Positions 16,087 through 22,733 of a stretch of DNA of 22,733 bases are shown here, one piece after another. Position 1 is the first letter of the stretch, and each line of letters begins with the position of its first letter. The DNA is taken from assembly GCA_029287875.1 (NCBI GenBank), contig JARFQH010000261.1, positions 1 through 22,733 on the forward strand. Direction: 5' to 3'. Under the pieces are notes generated by a model that saw nothing but the letters and a program-made list of their open reading frames with translations, ran no database searches and was not told the DNA's origin. This DNA is from Desulfobacteraceae bacterium (GTDB lineage Bacteria > Desulfobacterota > Desulfobacteria > Desulfobacterales > SG8-13). Both the position numbers and the translations under genes were made by a program.

Positions 16087-16728
16087 TTATCCCTGCAACC
16101 CCTGAATCCAGCTGTTGAAGCGATTTTCGCCGGCCGGTCGGAGACCGGATTCGGAGCCGGCTTCCAGCACGGCGTGGACCATGCTGTCGCCATATCCACG
16201 GCTGCAGGTCAACAGGAACCCGCCGCTGCCGTCGGCAGATTTATCCAGGGTGACGATCTGGCAGGGAACGTGGCAAAAGGGGCCCTGCACCAAGAAAGGC
16301 GCTTTTTTGCCCGGATCCATGAAGTCCAGGCCGGTCAACTTTTCGGCGATAAAAAACACCCTGGGGCCGAAGAGGGCCATAAAGACCGTCGATTCGGTGA
16401 CGTCGGTGTAACCCGAAAAATCCGGCATGGCCGGTGCCGAGTCGCCCAAGTTATAAATGGACGCCTGGGTGCGGTTCATGCGGTTGACCAGCGTTTTATC
16501 GGCAAAGGTGCACGCGCCCGGGTCTGCCGGAACGGCCAGGCCACAGGGGGTCATCTCGCCGACCTTGTTGCTCTGCAGGTCCCAACGGGTCTTGTGGGCC
16601 AGATCCACCAACCAGGGTCCCTGGCCCTCTTCGTCGTATTCCAGTGCCACCGTCCAGTTGTCGCGTACCTCTGTCTTGATGGGACTGACGTTGAACCGCA
16701 CCGGGGATTGTCTTTTTATTTCAGCCAT
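16087..16728 (-). CDS. soxG: Sarcosine oxidase, gamma subunit-like
   Basis: This 213-residue protein matches the small gamma subunit of heterotetrameric sarcosine oxidase, a GcvT-like structural partner of the alpha subunit. Supporting stretches are a tail with FCHVPCQIVTLDKS and FLLTCSRGYGDSMVHAVLEAG, the region where SoxG proteins are most alike. The match is otherwise weak, as is usual for this fast-evolving subunit, so the call leans on its position directly after soxA. The start ATG 16728 has GAGG eight bases upstream. It lies 116 bases after soxA, a gap that contains a 10-bp palindrome (TGGTTAACCA, about 16795-16804) and no evident terminator. Confidence 0.78.
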   Translation of the reverse strand: MAEIKRQSPVRFNVSPIKTEVRDNWTVALEYDEEGQGPWLVDLAHKTRWDLQSNKVGEMTPCGLAVPADPGACTFADKTLVNRMNRTQASIYNLGDSAPAMPDFSGYTDVTESTVFMALFGPRVFFIAEKLTGLDFMDPGKKAPFLVQGPFCHVPCQIVTLDKSADGSGGFLLTCSRGYGDSMVHAVLEAGSESGLRPAGENRFNSWIQGLQG

Positions 16729-16844
16729 GATGGGTACCTCATTTTAATTTTCAGAAAATGATTCTGGGAAGTCCAGAGGGCGGCAGACGTATGTGGTTAA
16801 CCATCGACGCTCGATAATGCCCCCAAAATCTTTTTCTGGAAAGG

Positions 16845-19760
16845 TTACATTTTCATCCGTTTGCCTTCGGGATCGTAAAAGGGCATGGGAACGATTCCGG
16901 CGTGCAGCCGCACGCCTTTGCACTCATCCTCATAAATCTCCAGCCGGGTGCCGACATCCGCCAGCTGGGATTCCACCAGGGCCATACCCACGGCCTGGCC
17001 GGTGGTGAAGCTTTTGCGCATGGTGGCCACGTAGCCGCGCACTTTGTCGTCAACGATCAGGGCGCCGTCACGAGCGGGCCGGTTGTCGTCTTCCATGCGG
17101 ATGCCGACCAGCTTGAGTCGGCCGACATCTTTTTCGGCCTGGTTCAGGGCCACGGCACCAACGGTCTTGGCATCGGTCTTCTTGCGGTCCCATAGAAAGC
17201 CCAATCCCAGATCGATCAGGTTGGTGCGCTGTTCGGATTCGGAGCCGAGAATGACGTGGCCCTTTTCCATGCGCAGCACGTTCTGGGCTTCCACGCCGAA
17301 GTTGCGGATATCGAACTCGGCGCCGGCCTCTTTCAGCATGTCCCAGACCGCCTGGGTATAGGAGGAGGGCAAGTGCAGTTCGTAGGAAAGTTCGCCCACG
17401 AAGCCCAGGCGCATGGCGCGCGCGGAGATGGTGTCTTTGATGAAAAATTCACGGTACCCGGAGAAGGGAAAGGCCCCGTTGGAAAGGTCGATATCCACGG
17501 CTTTGGCCAGAACCTTGCGGGCATTGGGGCCGGAGAGGTTGATCACGCCCATGGCGTCGGTCAGATTGACCAGGGCGAAATCCCAGCCGTCGAAACGGGT
17601 GTGGTAACGGATCCATTCCACCGTCTGCCCGGCCCGGGCAGACGAGGTGGTGAAATAGTAGTCGTTTTCACCCAGCTTGACCACCACGCCATCGTCGATG
17701 ACGCAACCGTCGTCGTTGCACATGGCCGAGTATTTGATGCGGCCCTCCTTGATCTTGCTCATGTCCGACACATAGACCCGCTGCAGGGCTTTGAGGGCGT
17801 CGGGTCCGTGGATACGGAACTTGCCCAGGGTCGAGCCGTCCAGGATGCCCACGTTGTTGCGCACGTTGAGGATCTCTTCCTTGCAGTCGACGTCTTCGGA
17901 AAAGTAGCGCGCCCGCTGCCAGACGCCGATGTTGCGGAAGATGCCGCCCTCCTTGATCTGAGAGTCGTGCAGCGGAGTGTGCTTGAACATGTGGTGGTTG
18001 TAACCGGCATAGGTCGCAATGAAGGTGGGCACCAGCGGCGGGCGCACCGTGGTAGGCACTGGTGTATTGATGGATGCCGTGTACCTGGCTACGAACAGCG
18101 GCAGGTTGTGCCCCGGAATGCCGCCCTGGCCCGGGCCGGTGCCGGCCGAGGTAAAGCGTTTGATCAGCTCGGGGACATCGAAGCCCATGTCGACGGCCTG
18201 CTTGATGTTTTTGACCGTGGTGTCTTCATCAAAGCAGATGAAGCTCTTGCGTCCCTTGACCGGGGCGGTGACCAGCTTGCAGCCGCGCTCCGGGCCGGGG
18301 AGGGTCGCTACGGCCTTTTGGGTTTCGGCAACCGCCGTGCTCATGTCCGCACCGGTAGCAGCGGCCGCCTTGAGGCCGGCCAGGCGACCGGAGGCTTCGA
18401 TGGAAGCGGGGTTGTTGACGCCGGTGAGTCGGCCGGCGGGGAACATCTTTTCGGGCAGATTTGTCGGCAGGAAGTAGCCGGTGCGGCTGTCGTAGCCCAT
18501 TTTGGCCCCGGCCAGAATAAAAGGACCGGTCAGCGGCGTAAGTCCGGCGGATGCCACCAGCAGGTCGCAGGGAAGCTGACGCTTGACGGTACCCTCCACG
18601 GTGGAGAGGGTGACCTTTTCCACCTGCTGGGAGCCGTGAGCTTCGGCCGCCACCCAGCCTCTGAGGGCCGGGATTTTACGCTCGGCCAGGGCCAGCATCA
18701 GCCCGGGATCCTGGCCGTCTTCGCGGATGTCGGCCACACAGTTGATTTTCAGCCCCAGGTCGAACAGGTCGACGGCGGCTTCGAGACCCAGATCATGGCC
18801 TACGGAGAAGACCGCCTCGCTGCCCGGCAGCAGGCCGTAGGTACGGGCCAGGCGATGGGCGCAGCCCACCTGCATGACGCCGGGGCGCTCGTTGTGGTCG
18901 AAAATCAGGGGGCGCTCGATGCAGCCGGTGGCCACGACGACGCTCTCGGAGCGGATTTCGATGTAGCGCTCGGCGAAGACATCGTCGTCTTTGCCCACCT
19001 GGAAGGCGGTGATGAGGTTGTTGTTGTAAGCCCCCACCATCGAGGTGTGCTTGAACACCCGGATGTTGCCGGTCTGTTCCACCTTCGCGGCCAGTTCACG
19101 GGCCCGTTCGTAAAGAGGCTTGCCGTCGCTGGTGGTGCTGGCCCGGTAGTCGAAGCATCCGCCCAGATGGGGGCGGGATTCCAGCAGAACCACCCGCAGG
19201 CCCGACTCGGCGGCGGACAGGGCGGCGCTCATGCCGGCGGCGCCGCCGCCGATGACGGTGACATCGGCATTGATATACATTTCCTCGTACCGGTCCTTCA
19301 TCTGGTAGTCGGCGGATATGACTCCCAGACCGGCGGCCTTGCGGATCTGCTTCATGGCCACGGGCCACATTGACGCGGGCTTGTGCATGGTCTTGTAGTA
19401 AAAACCGGCCGGCATCATCCAGTCCAGCTTGTCGATAAAAGCCAGCCAGTCACGATCCGCCGACCCCTTGACATTCTGCTCTTTGACCACCATTCCGTCC
19501 TTGAGCAGCATGTTTTCCGTGCGCACGTTGGGGACGCCGTCGACGGCCATGCAGGTGTTGCTGCACTCGCCATCCAGGCTGTAGAGCCCGCGGGGGCGGT
19601 GGTATTTCAAACTGCGTGCAAAGATCCTGACGCCATTGGCGAAAAGGGCCGTTGCAACTGTGTCTCCGGCCACCCCATAGACGGTTTTGCTCCGGTGCTT
19701 CAGGGACAGTTTCTCCGAGGGGTCGATCCGGAGGGTGGGCAGTTGGTTAAGCCGGTTCAT
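16845..19760 (-). CDS. soxA: Sarcosine oxidase, alpha subunit
   Basis: The 971-residue protein has the three-part SoxA architecture and normal length. The N-terminal ferredoxin-fold-like domain (about 1-105) has only two cysteines in its loop (66 and 70), so a 2Fe-2S cluster is not evident. A Rossmann flavin/NAD domain begins at about 165 with VTVIGGGAAGMSAALSAAES, and a GcvT/tetrahydrofolate-binding domain spans about 585-965. In the known enzyme the alpha subunit receives the imine made by SoxB and transfers its one-carbon unit to tetrahydrofolate, giving 5,10-methylene-THF and glycine. ATG 19760 overlaps the soxD stop as ATGA, and GGAGG lies seven bases upstream. The preceding gene is soxD and the next is soxG, the usual DAG order. 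Confidence 0.95.
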   Translation of the reverse strand: MNRLNQLPTLRIDPSEKLSLKHRSKTVYGVAGDTVATALFANGVRIFARSLKYHRPRGLYSLDGECSNTCMAVDGVPNVRTENMLLKDGMVVKEQNVKGSADRDWLAFIDKLDWMMPAGFYYKTMHKPASMWPVAMKQIRKAAGLGVISADYQMKDRYEEMYINADVTVIGGGAAGMSAALSAAESGLRVVLLESRPHLGGCFDYRASTTSDGKPLYERARELAAKVEQTGNIRVFKHTSMVGAYNNNLITAFQVGKDDDVFAERYIEIRSESVVVATGCIERPLIFDHNERPGVMQVGCAHRLARTYGLLPGSEAVFSVGHDLGLEAAVDLFDLGLKINCVADIREDGQDPGLMLALAERKIPALRGWVAAEAHGSQQVEKVTLSTVEGTVKRQLPCDLLVASAGLTPLTGPFILAGAKMGYDSRTGYFLPTNLPEKMFPAGRLTGVNNPASIEASGRLAGLKAAAATGADMSTAVAETQKAVATLPGPERGCKLVTAPVKGRKSFICFDEDTTVKNIKQAVDMGFDVPELIKRFTSAGTGPGQGGIPGHNLPLFVARYTASINTPVPTTVRPPLVPTFIATYAGYNHHMFKHTPLHDSQIKEGGIFRNIGVWQRARYFSEDVDCKEEILNVRNNVGILDGSTLGKFRIHGPDALKALQRVYVSDMSKIKEGRIKYSAMCNDDGCVIDDGVVVKLGENDYYFTTSSARAGQTVEWIRYHTRFDGWDFALVNLTDAMGVINLSGPNARKVLAKAVDIDLSNGAFPFSGYREFFIKDTISARAMRLGFVGELSYELHLPSSYTQAVWDMLKEAGAEFDIRNFGVEAQNVLRMEKGHVILGSESEQRTNLIDLGLGFLWDRKKTDAKTVGAVALNQAEKDVGRLKLVGIRMEDDNRPARDGALIVDDKVRGYVATMRKSFTTGQAVGMALVESQLADVGTRLEIYEDECKGVRLHAGIVPMPFYDPEGKRMKM

Positions 19761-20017
19761 TTGCTCGCCTCCGGTTGTTCCACTTCGCGGTTTTGAGTTG
19801 TGTCACGATAGGTGGTGAACCAGGACCCGCATCCATCGCGGTGAAACCACCACTCTTTCTGGACGCCGGCCGTGCACTTGTTCATATGGACGTAGTCACA
19901 CCAGGCTTGAGGGGTCAGACCCTCTTCCGCCGGTCGCGGTCCCTTGTCTTCTCCCCCATAGCGGAACTCGTAACCGTTGCGCTTGCCGCAGACGGGGCAG
20001 GTAAGCGTCAGGGCCAT
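19757..20017 (-). CDS. soxD: Sarcosine oxidase, delta subunit
   Basis: This 86-residue zinc-binding subunit caps the sarcosine oxidase heterotetramer. The pattern CPVCGKRNGYEFRYGGED near the start and WWFHRDGCGSWFTTYRDT later is diagnostic. Cys7, Cys10, His59 and Cys63 correspond to the Cys3-His zinc site known for this subunit. ATG 20017 has AAGGAG eight bases upstream, and the stop overlaps the soxA start (ATGA). The palindromic element copy 2 ends only about 20 bases before the start codon, between soxB and soxD. Two extra cysteines (40, 48) are not part of the expected zinc site. Confidence 0.95.
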   Translation of the reverse strand: MALTLTCPVCGKRNGYEFRYGGEDKGPRPAEEGLTPQAWCDYVHMNKCTAGVQKEWWFHRDGCGSWFTTYRDTTQNREVEQPEASK

Positions 20018-20036
20018 TGTTCAATCTCCTTGGTCG

Positions 20037-20179
20037 GTATCCATCCATAAACGGCATCTTGCGGCCCAGCTCCGCGTTCTCGAATTTTGGAAATTCTCGA
20101 CGTAGCGCCACTACGCCTCCGGTTTCCAAAACCCTGCGGCCACGATCTGGGCCACAATCTACCCTTTCTGGATGGACAC
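20037..20179. repeat. Palindromic repeat element, copy 2, inside the sox cluster
   Basis: This 143-bp element is palindromic along its whole length, with the dyad centre near 20108. Its ends are GTATCCATCCATAAACGG at 20037 and, read on the minus strand from 20179, GTGTCCATCCAGAAAGGG (15 of 18 identical). Internal mirrored blocks are GGCCCAG (20063-20069) with CTGGGCC (20147-20153), TTTTGGAAA (20085-20093) with TTTCCAAAA (20123-20131), and the central CGTAG-CGCCA-CTACG (20101-20115). In the minus-strand transcript it would fold into one long stem-loop between soxB and soxD, ending six bases before the soxD Shine-Dalgarno site. Confidence 0.8.
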
Positions 20180-20216
20180 GATTTTATGTTTAGAATTCCT
20201 TGTTTCATAACGGCGA

Positions 20217-21461
20217 TCAGTTGTTCGGCGTGTAGCAGACCAGTTCGGCGGTTTCACCCATCAACTGGTGGTTTTCATAGCGACGCAGGTTGAATGGCTT
20301 GAGCATGTCCGGGCAACTGCCGGTGGCCATGTAGGCCGACATGTATTTGCCGACGGCGCTGCACGATTTGAAGCCGAAATAGCCCCAGCCGCAGTCCATG
20401 TAAAAACCCTCGATGGGGTCGTTGCCGTCCATTATGGGCGCCATGTCCGGGGTCATGTCGGCCAGACCACCCCAGATGCGCATGAATTTAACAACGCGCA
20501 GGCAGGGCAGCCAGTCGGACAGGGCCTCGGCCTGGTGTTTGATGTAATGGGCCGTGTTCTGAGTCGTGTAGTTGGGCCACTGGTCCATGTGGGCGCCGGT
20601 GGCGATCTCACCCTTCAGGGTCTGGTTGGCATAGCAGTGGTACGCCCCGGAAGAGACCACGTGGTCGAGCAGCGGTTTCAGAGGCTGGGTGACCATGGCC
20701 TGGATGGTGAGCACGGCGATGGGCAGTTTGATGCCCAGCATGTGGTAAATCAAGCCGGCACTGTAGCCGCCGGCACTCACCAGCACCCGCGGGGTGCGGA
20801 TGCGGCCGCGGGAGGTCTGCACGCCGGTGATCTTGCCGTCTTTGGTGTCGATGGCGGTGGCTTCAGTCTGCTGGTGGATGTGCACGCCGTGTTTGGCGCA
20901 CCCCTTGGCCAGGCCCCAGACCACGGCGTCATGGCGCACGATGCCGCCGGGGGGATGGTACATGGCCCCGTGGATGGGAAAGGTGATATCTTCGGAGATG
21001 TTCAATGCCGGAACCATCTCTTTGGCCTGTTTGGCATCGATCAGGTGGCTCTCAACGCCGTGGAACTGGGCCGTGGCGATGGTCATGCGGGCCGCCTTCA
21101 TGGCCGCTTCGCTGTGCATGAGGTTGAGATTACCGCAGTTGTTGAACATGAGATTGAAGTCCAGCTCTTTGGTGAGCACCGGCCAGAGGTCAAGTGCCTC
21201 TTGGTAAAGCGGAACGTTGTACTGCGTCCGCTGGTTGGCCCGCACGATCGCCGTGTTGCGCCCAGCGCCGCCGAATCCGATGAAGCGCTTCTCAATGATG
21301 GCCACATCCGTGAGGCCGTGCTCTTTTGCCAGGTAGTAAGCCGTGGCGAGCCCGTGCAGACCACCGCCGATGATCACTGCATCGTAGCTGGACAGCAGTC
21401 TGGGTTTGTTGCCCCACAGGGGCTTGGATTTCCGGATTCGTTTCTTGGCAAGATCCAACAT
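20217..21461 (-). CDS. soxB: Sarcosine oxidase, beta subunit
   Basis: The beta subunit oxidises sarcosine and carries FAD plus, in known enzymes, covalent FMN. The 414 residues include the FAD Rossmann motif YDAVIIGGGLHGLATAYYLA (26-45) and GFGGAGRNTAIVRANQRT (62-79). GGIVRHDAVVWG at about 172-183 contains His177, which by my recollection aligns with the flavinylated histidine of characterised SoxB. The tail DPIEGFYMDCGWGYFGFKSCSAVGKYMSAY is typical of the family. ATG 21461 has AAGGGG five bases upstream. It is the first gene of the minus-strand sox-etf cluster. It faces the SIS-domain gene across a short region holding a 38-bp dyad, so its promoter probably lies there. The palindromic element separates it from soxD by 199 bases. 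Confidence 0.95.
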   Translation of the reverse strand: MLDLAKKRIRKSKPLWGNKPRLLSSYDAVIIGGGLHGLATAYYLAKEHGLTDVAIIEKRFIGFGGAGRNTAIVRANQRTQYNVPLYQEALDLWPVLTKELDFNLMFNNCGNLNLMHSEAAMKAARMTIATAQFHGVESHLIDAKQAKEMVPALNISEDITFPIHGAMYHPPGGIVRHDAVVWGLAKGCAKHGVHIHQQTEATAIDTKDGKITGVQTSRGRIRTPRVLVSAGGYSAGLIYHMLGIKLPIAVLTIQAMVTQPLKPLLDHVVSSGAYHCYANQTLKGEIATGAHMDQWPNYTTQNTAHYIKHQAEALSDWLPCLRVVKFMRIWGGLADMTPDMAPIMDGNDPIEGFYMDCGWGYFGFKSCSAVGKYMSAYMATGSCPDMLKPFNLRRYENHQLMGETAELVCYTPNN

Positions 21462-21506
21462 GGATTCCCCTTGTTTCGAGAAAATTGAGTTTCGTCCGGT
21501 TCTTAA

Positions 21507-21544
21507 TTGACAGTTTTAATTTCATATGAAATATTTTATGTCAA
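21507..21544. promoter_or_regulatory. 38-bp nested dyad, candidate operator between soxB and the SIS gene
   Basis: The structure is TTGACA-N6-ATTTCATATGAAAT-N6-TGTCAA, exactly symmetrical about the bond between 21525 and 21526. Both the inner 14-bp palindrome and the outer 6-bp arms are perfect, while the N6 segments do not match. It lies 45 bases upstream of soxB and directly before the SIS gene. TTGACA followed after 17 bases by AATATT could also serve as a plus-strand promoter overlapping the dyad. The TTTCAT/ATGAAA core resembles the TGAAA-type half-sites often used by MurR/RpiR regulators, which is inference. Confidence 0.65.
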
Positions 21545-21548
21545 CCAG

Positions 21549-22052
21549 ATGGACCGGGTCGTTTCTCTGCTTCATCACAGCCCGCAAATCTATGTCGTCG
21601 GTTCCCGGCTGTCCTACACGTTTGCCTACTATATGGGGTGGTCCCTCACCAAGGTTCGCGGCGGTATTCAAATCTTCAAAGGAAGCGACAAGACAACTCT
21701 GGACTGGTTGACCATATCACCGGCAGATGTGCTGGTGGTTCTCATCGCCGTTTCCCGGTACCCCAATGACTTGATCCGCCTGGCTAAACTGGCGAAACGG
21801 TTGGGGCAGCGTCTGGTGGTGCTCACGGACAGTACGGCTTGCCCGATCACCCACGAAGCGGACGAAAGCCTGATTGCGCCTTCCCCTCACATCCCCCTGA
21901 TTGGCTCCCCGACCGCCTTGTCTTGCCTGATCAATTACCTCGTGATTAAATTGGCCAGCCGCCGTGGCAGCGATCTGAAAAAACACCAGGAGAAACTGGA
22001 GCAATCCTACTGGGAAAACGATGTGCTCTTCAACATGAAAAAACTGGCATAA
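21549..22052 (+). CDS. SIS-domain protein related to MurR/RpiR regulators, lacking the HTH domain
   Basis: The 167-residue product is a complete sugar-isomerase (SIS) domain. It runs from IYVVGSRLSYTFAYYMGWSL at about 14-33, through ADVLVVLIAVSRYPNDLIRLAKLAKRLG and VVLTDSTACPI, to a C-terminal helical tail ending in SYWENDVLF. This resembles the ligand-binding half of MurR/RpiR transcription factors, but the N-terminal helix-turn-helix of about 75-80 residues is absent, and there is no room for it before soxB. I prefer ATG 21549. An upstream TTG (21507) would put the start inside the dyad. Neither has a Shine-Dalgarno site. It could be a truncated regulator, a ligand-sensing partner of another regulator, or a decaying gene. 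Its divergent position suggests a link to sox control. Confidence 0.75.
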   Translation: MDRVVSLLHHSPQIYVVGSRLSYTFAYYMGWSLTKVRGGIQIFKGSDKTTLDWLTISPADVLVVLIAVSRYPNDLIRLAKLAKRLGQRLVVLTDSTACPITHEADESLIAPSPHIPLIGSPTALSCLINYLVIKLASRRGSDLKKHQEKLEQSYWENDVLFNMKKLA

Positions 22053-22420
22053 ATTCAAAAGCGCCATCCTCTTGCTGATTGAAAGTCCACCTGAAGATCT
22101 TCTTGTTAAACGCTCATGGGCTTCGGGCCGCCACGGTGCATGAAAATGACGCGCCGGAGCCCGGATGAGCGGTTGCGAAAAGCGGCTGACTGTCTGAGTC
22201 GCTTAAGGGGTCTTAGGCCGGACCCTATGCCGATGCCGCTTGGAAGGCACGATCTTCAAGCTCTGCATCCGGATCATTATTTGAGACGGCACTGGTCCGG
22301 GCTTAGAGACCCATTGGCGGCGAGTTTCAGCCGTCTTTGGAAACCGTTCATCCGGGCGGAGGTGCCCACCTTTTTACCCGTATTACATACTATTTTCGTA
22401 CTAAGGAGGAGAAAAAAGCA
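22053..22420. other. Stretch without a convincing gene
   Basis: Between the SIS gene and the hairpin at 22421 I see no supported coding region. An open frame at 22116-22517 exists, but its product is arginine- and proline-rich, has no recognisable motif or ribosome-binding site, and runs through the terminator-like hairpin. A good Shine-Dalgarno-like AAGGAGG at about 22403-22409 has no plausible gene after it. Confidence 0.5.
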
Positions 22421-22450
22421 GAAGCGGATTGAACCCGCTTCATTTTTTAT
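22421..22450 (+). terminator. Rho-independent terminator-like hairpin
   Basis: GAAGCGG (22421-22427) and CCGCTTC (22435-22441) form a 7-bp stem around a 7-base loop and are followed by ATTTTTTAT. This is the form of a plus-strand intrinsic terminator. It lies 368 bases beyond the SIS gene stop and could end that transcript or an unrecognised short RNA. Confidence 0.7.
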
Positions 22451-22733
22451 TGACAATAAAATAGCTCCGGTGTTATGGCGTTATTATCCTAATGTGTTAA
22501 TGAGTTATGAACTGTAGCTTAACAATAAGAAATTATTACAATTGTTTATAATTTTCGACCTGAACGGAAACAGTATTGATGTAACCGTTCACAGGGGTGC
22601 AAAGACCGATGCGCTTCAAACCACCTAATTGTACGCGTTTACAGGGTGCCGCAGATGCAAGGCGTCGGGCGCGCAGACGCACTTTTGTACTTCAATGAAG
22701 GGATGGCCGAATTCGTCGGCCACAACTACGAAA
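22451..22733. other. AT-rich stretch, then a block of small inverted repeats at the window edge
   Basis: From 22451 to about 22580 the DNA is AT-rich, with TTGACA at 22450-22455 and a weak TATGGC 18 bases on. From about 22585 it changes: two similar boxes (CCGTTCACAGGGGTGC near 22585 and GCGTTTACAGGGTGCC near 22635) are followed by three hairpins, GCGTC/GACGC (22662-22680), CTTC-AAT-GAAG (22690-22700) and TGGCCGA-ATTCG-TCGGCCA (22704-22722). One plus-strand frame stays open to the edge and ends ALLYFNEGMAEFVGHNYE. Whether this is a gene start or an intergenic repeat cannot be decided here. Confidence 0.4.

Noticed and set aside
17256..19373. Very long plus-strand open frame opposite soxA
   Set aside because: It is antisense to a clearly identified soxA. 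The product is glycine-, histidine- and valine-rich with no domain, the usual shadow of a high-GC gene.
16845..19760. 2Fe-2S cluster in the SoxA N-terminal domain
   Set aside because: Only two cysteines (66 and 70) lie in the loop where four would be expected, so the cluster is not supported.
20268..21488. Long plus-strand open frame opposite soxB
   Set aside because: It is a mirror of soxB codon bias with low-complexity GHV-rich translation. SoxB has clear family motifs and a good ribosome-binding site.
22450..22479. TTGACA followed by TATGGC as a promoter
   Set aside because: The -35 matches well, but the -10 has only three matching bases and no supported gene follows, so it was not listed as a promoter.
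22116..22517. Open frame of 133 residues after the SIS gene
   Set aside because: There is no ribosome-binding site and no motif, the composition is arginine- and proline-rich, and it runs through a terminator-like hairpin. It is most likely a chance frame.
1..22733. CRISPR array, tRNA, rRNA or insertion sequence with transposase
   Set aside because: I found no regularly spaced direct repeats, no recognisable RNA gene and no transposase-like protein. The two palindromic elements carry no coding sequence.

Overview
The window (about 22.7 kb, moderately high GC) reads as chromosome of a Gram-negative bacterium. I infer an anaerobic or facultative deltaproteobacterium of the Desulfobacterales type. 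The basis is an electron-transfer-flavoprotein-linked amine oxidation cluster, a PduO-type cobalamin adenosyltransferase, and intergenic palindromes that begin GTGTCCATCCATAAA. No rRNA or tRNA gene was seen, so this assignment stays an inference.

Layout, left to right. (1) 1-3498 (+): a carbohydrate ABC importer with the 3' end of a family 1 solute-binding protein, two MalF/MalG-type permeases and a MalK/UgpC-type ATPase, joined by abutting or ATGA-overlapping ends. (2) 3538-8018 (-): a compact run, in order of transcription pduO-type adenosyltransferase, a small FAD/NAD(P)H oxidoreductase, a GNAT acetyltransferase fused to a GalT/HIT-like domain, a ModA-like binding protein without a signal peptide, and mtgA. 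(3) 8158-9777 (-): a membrane-anchored HAMP/SpoIIE-type protein phosphatase. (4) 9778-10353: a long non-coding stretch with a strong inverted repeat (9945-10006) and a 161-bp palindromic element (10149-10309). (5) 10354-12717 (+): an XPD/DinG-type Fe-S helicase with an N-terminal PD-(D/E)XK nuclease-like domain. (6) 12774-21461 (-): the main metabolic island, transcribed soxB, soxD, soxA, soxG, a second DAO-family flavoprotein, etfB, etfA. A perfect-stem terminator lies before etfB, and a second copy of the palindromic element lies between soxB and soxD. (7) 21549-22052 (+): a SIS-domain protein related to MurR/RpiR regulators but lacking the HTH domain, divergent from soxB across a 38-bp nested dyad. 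(8) 22053-22733: no convincing gene, one terminator-like hairpin and several small inverted repeats.

How it fits together. The sox genes encode all four subunits of heterotetrameric sarcosine oxidase, which demethylates sarcosine to glycine and passes the one-carbon unit to tetrahydrofolate. The classical enzyme reoxidises its flavin with O2. Here the genes run into a further flavoprotein and ETF, so the likely role is O2-independent oxidation of N-methyl amines (sarcosine, perhaps dimethylglycine), with electrons going through ETF to the membrane quinone pool. The most unusual items are the HTH-less SIS protein facing a large dyad, the palindromic element inside the sox transcript just before the soxD ribosome-binding site, and the GNAT-GalT fusion with an internal translation start.
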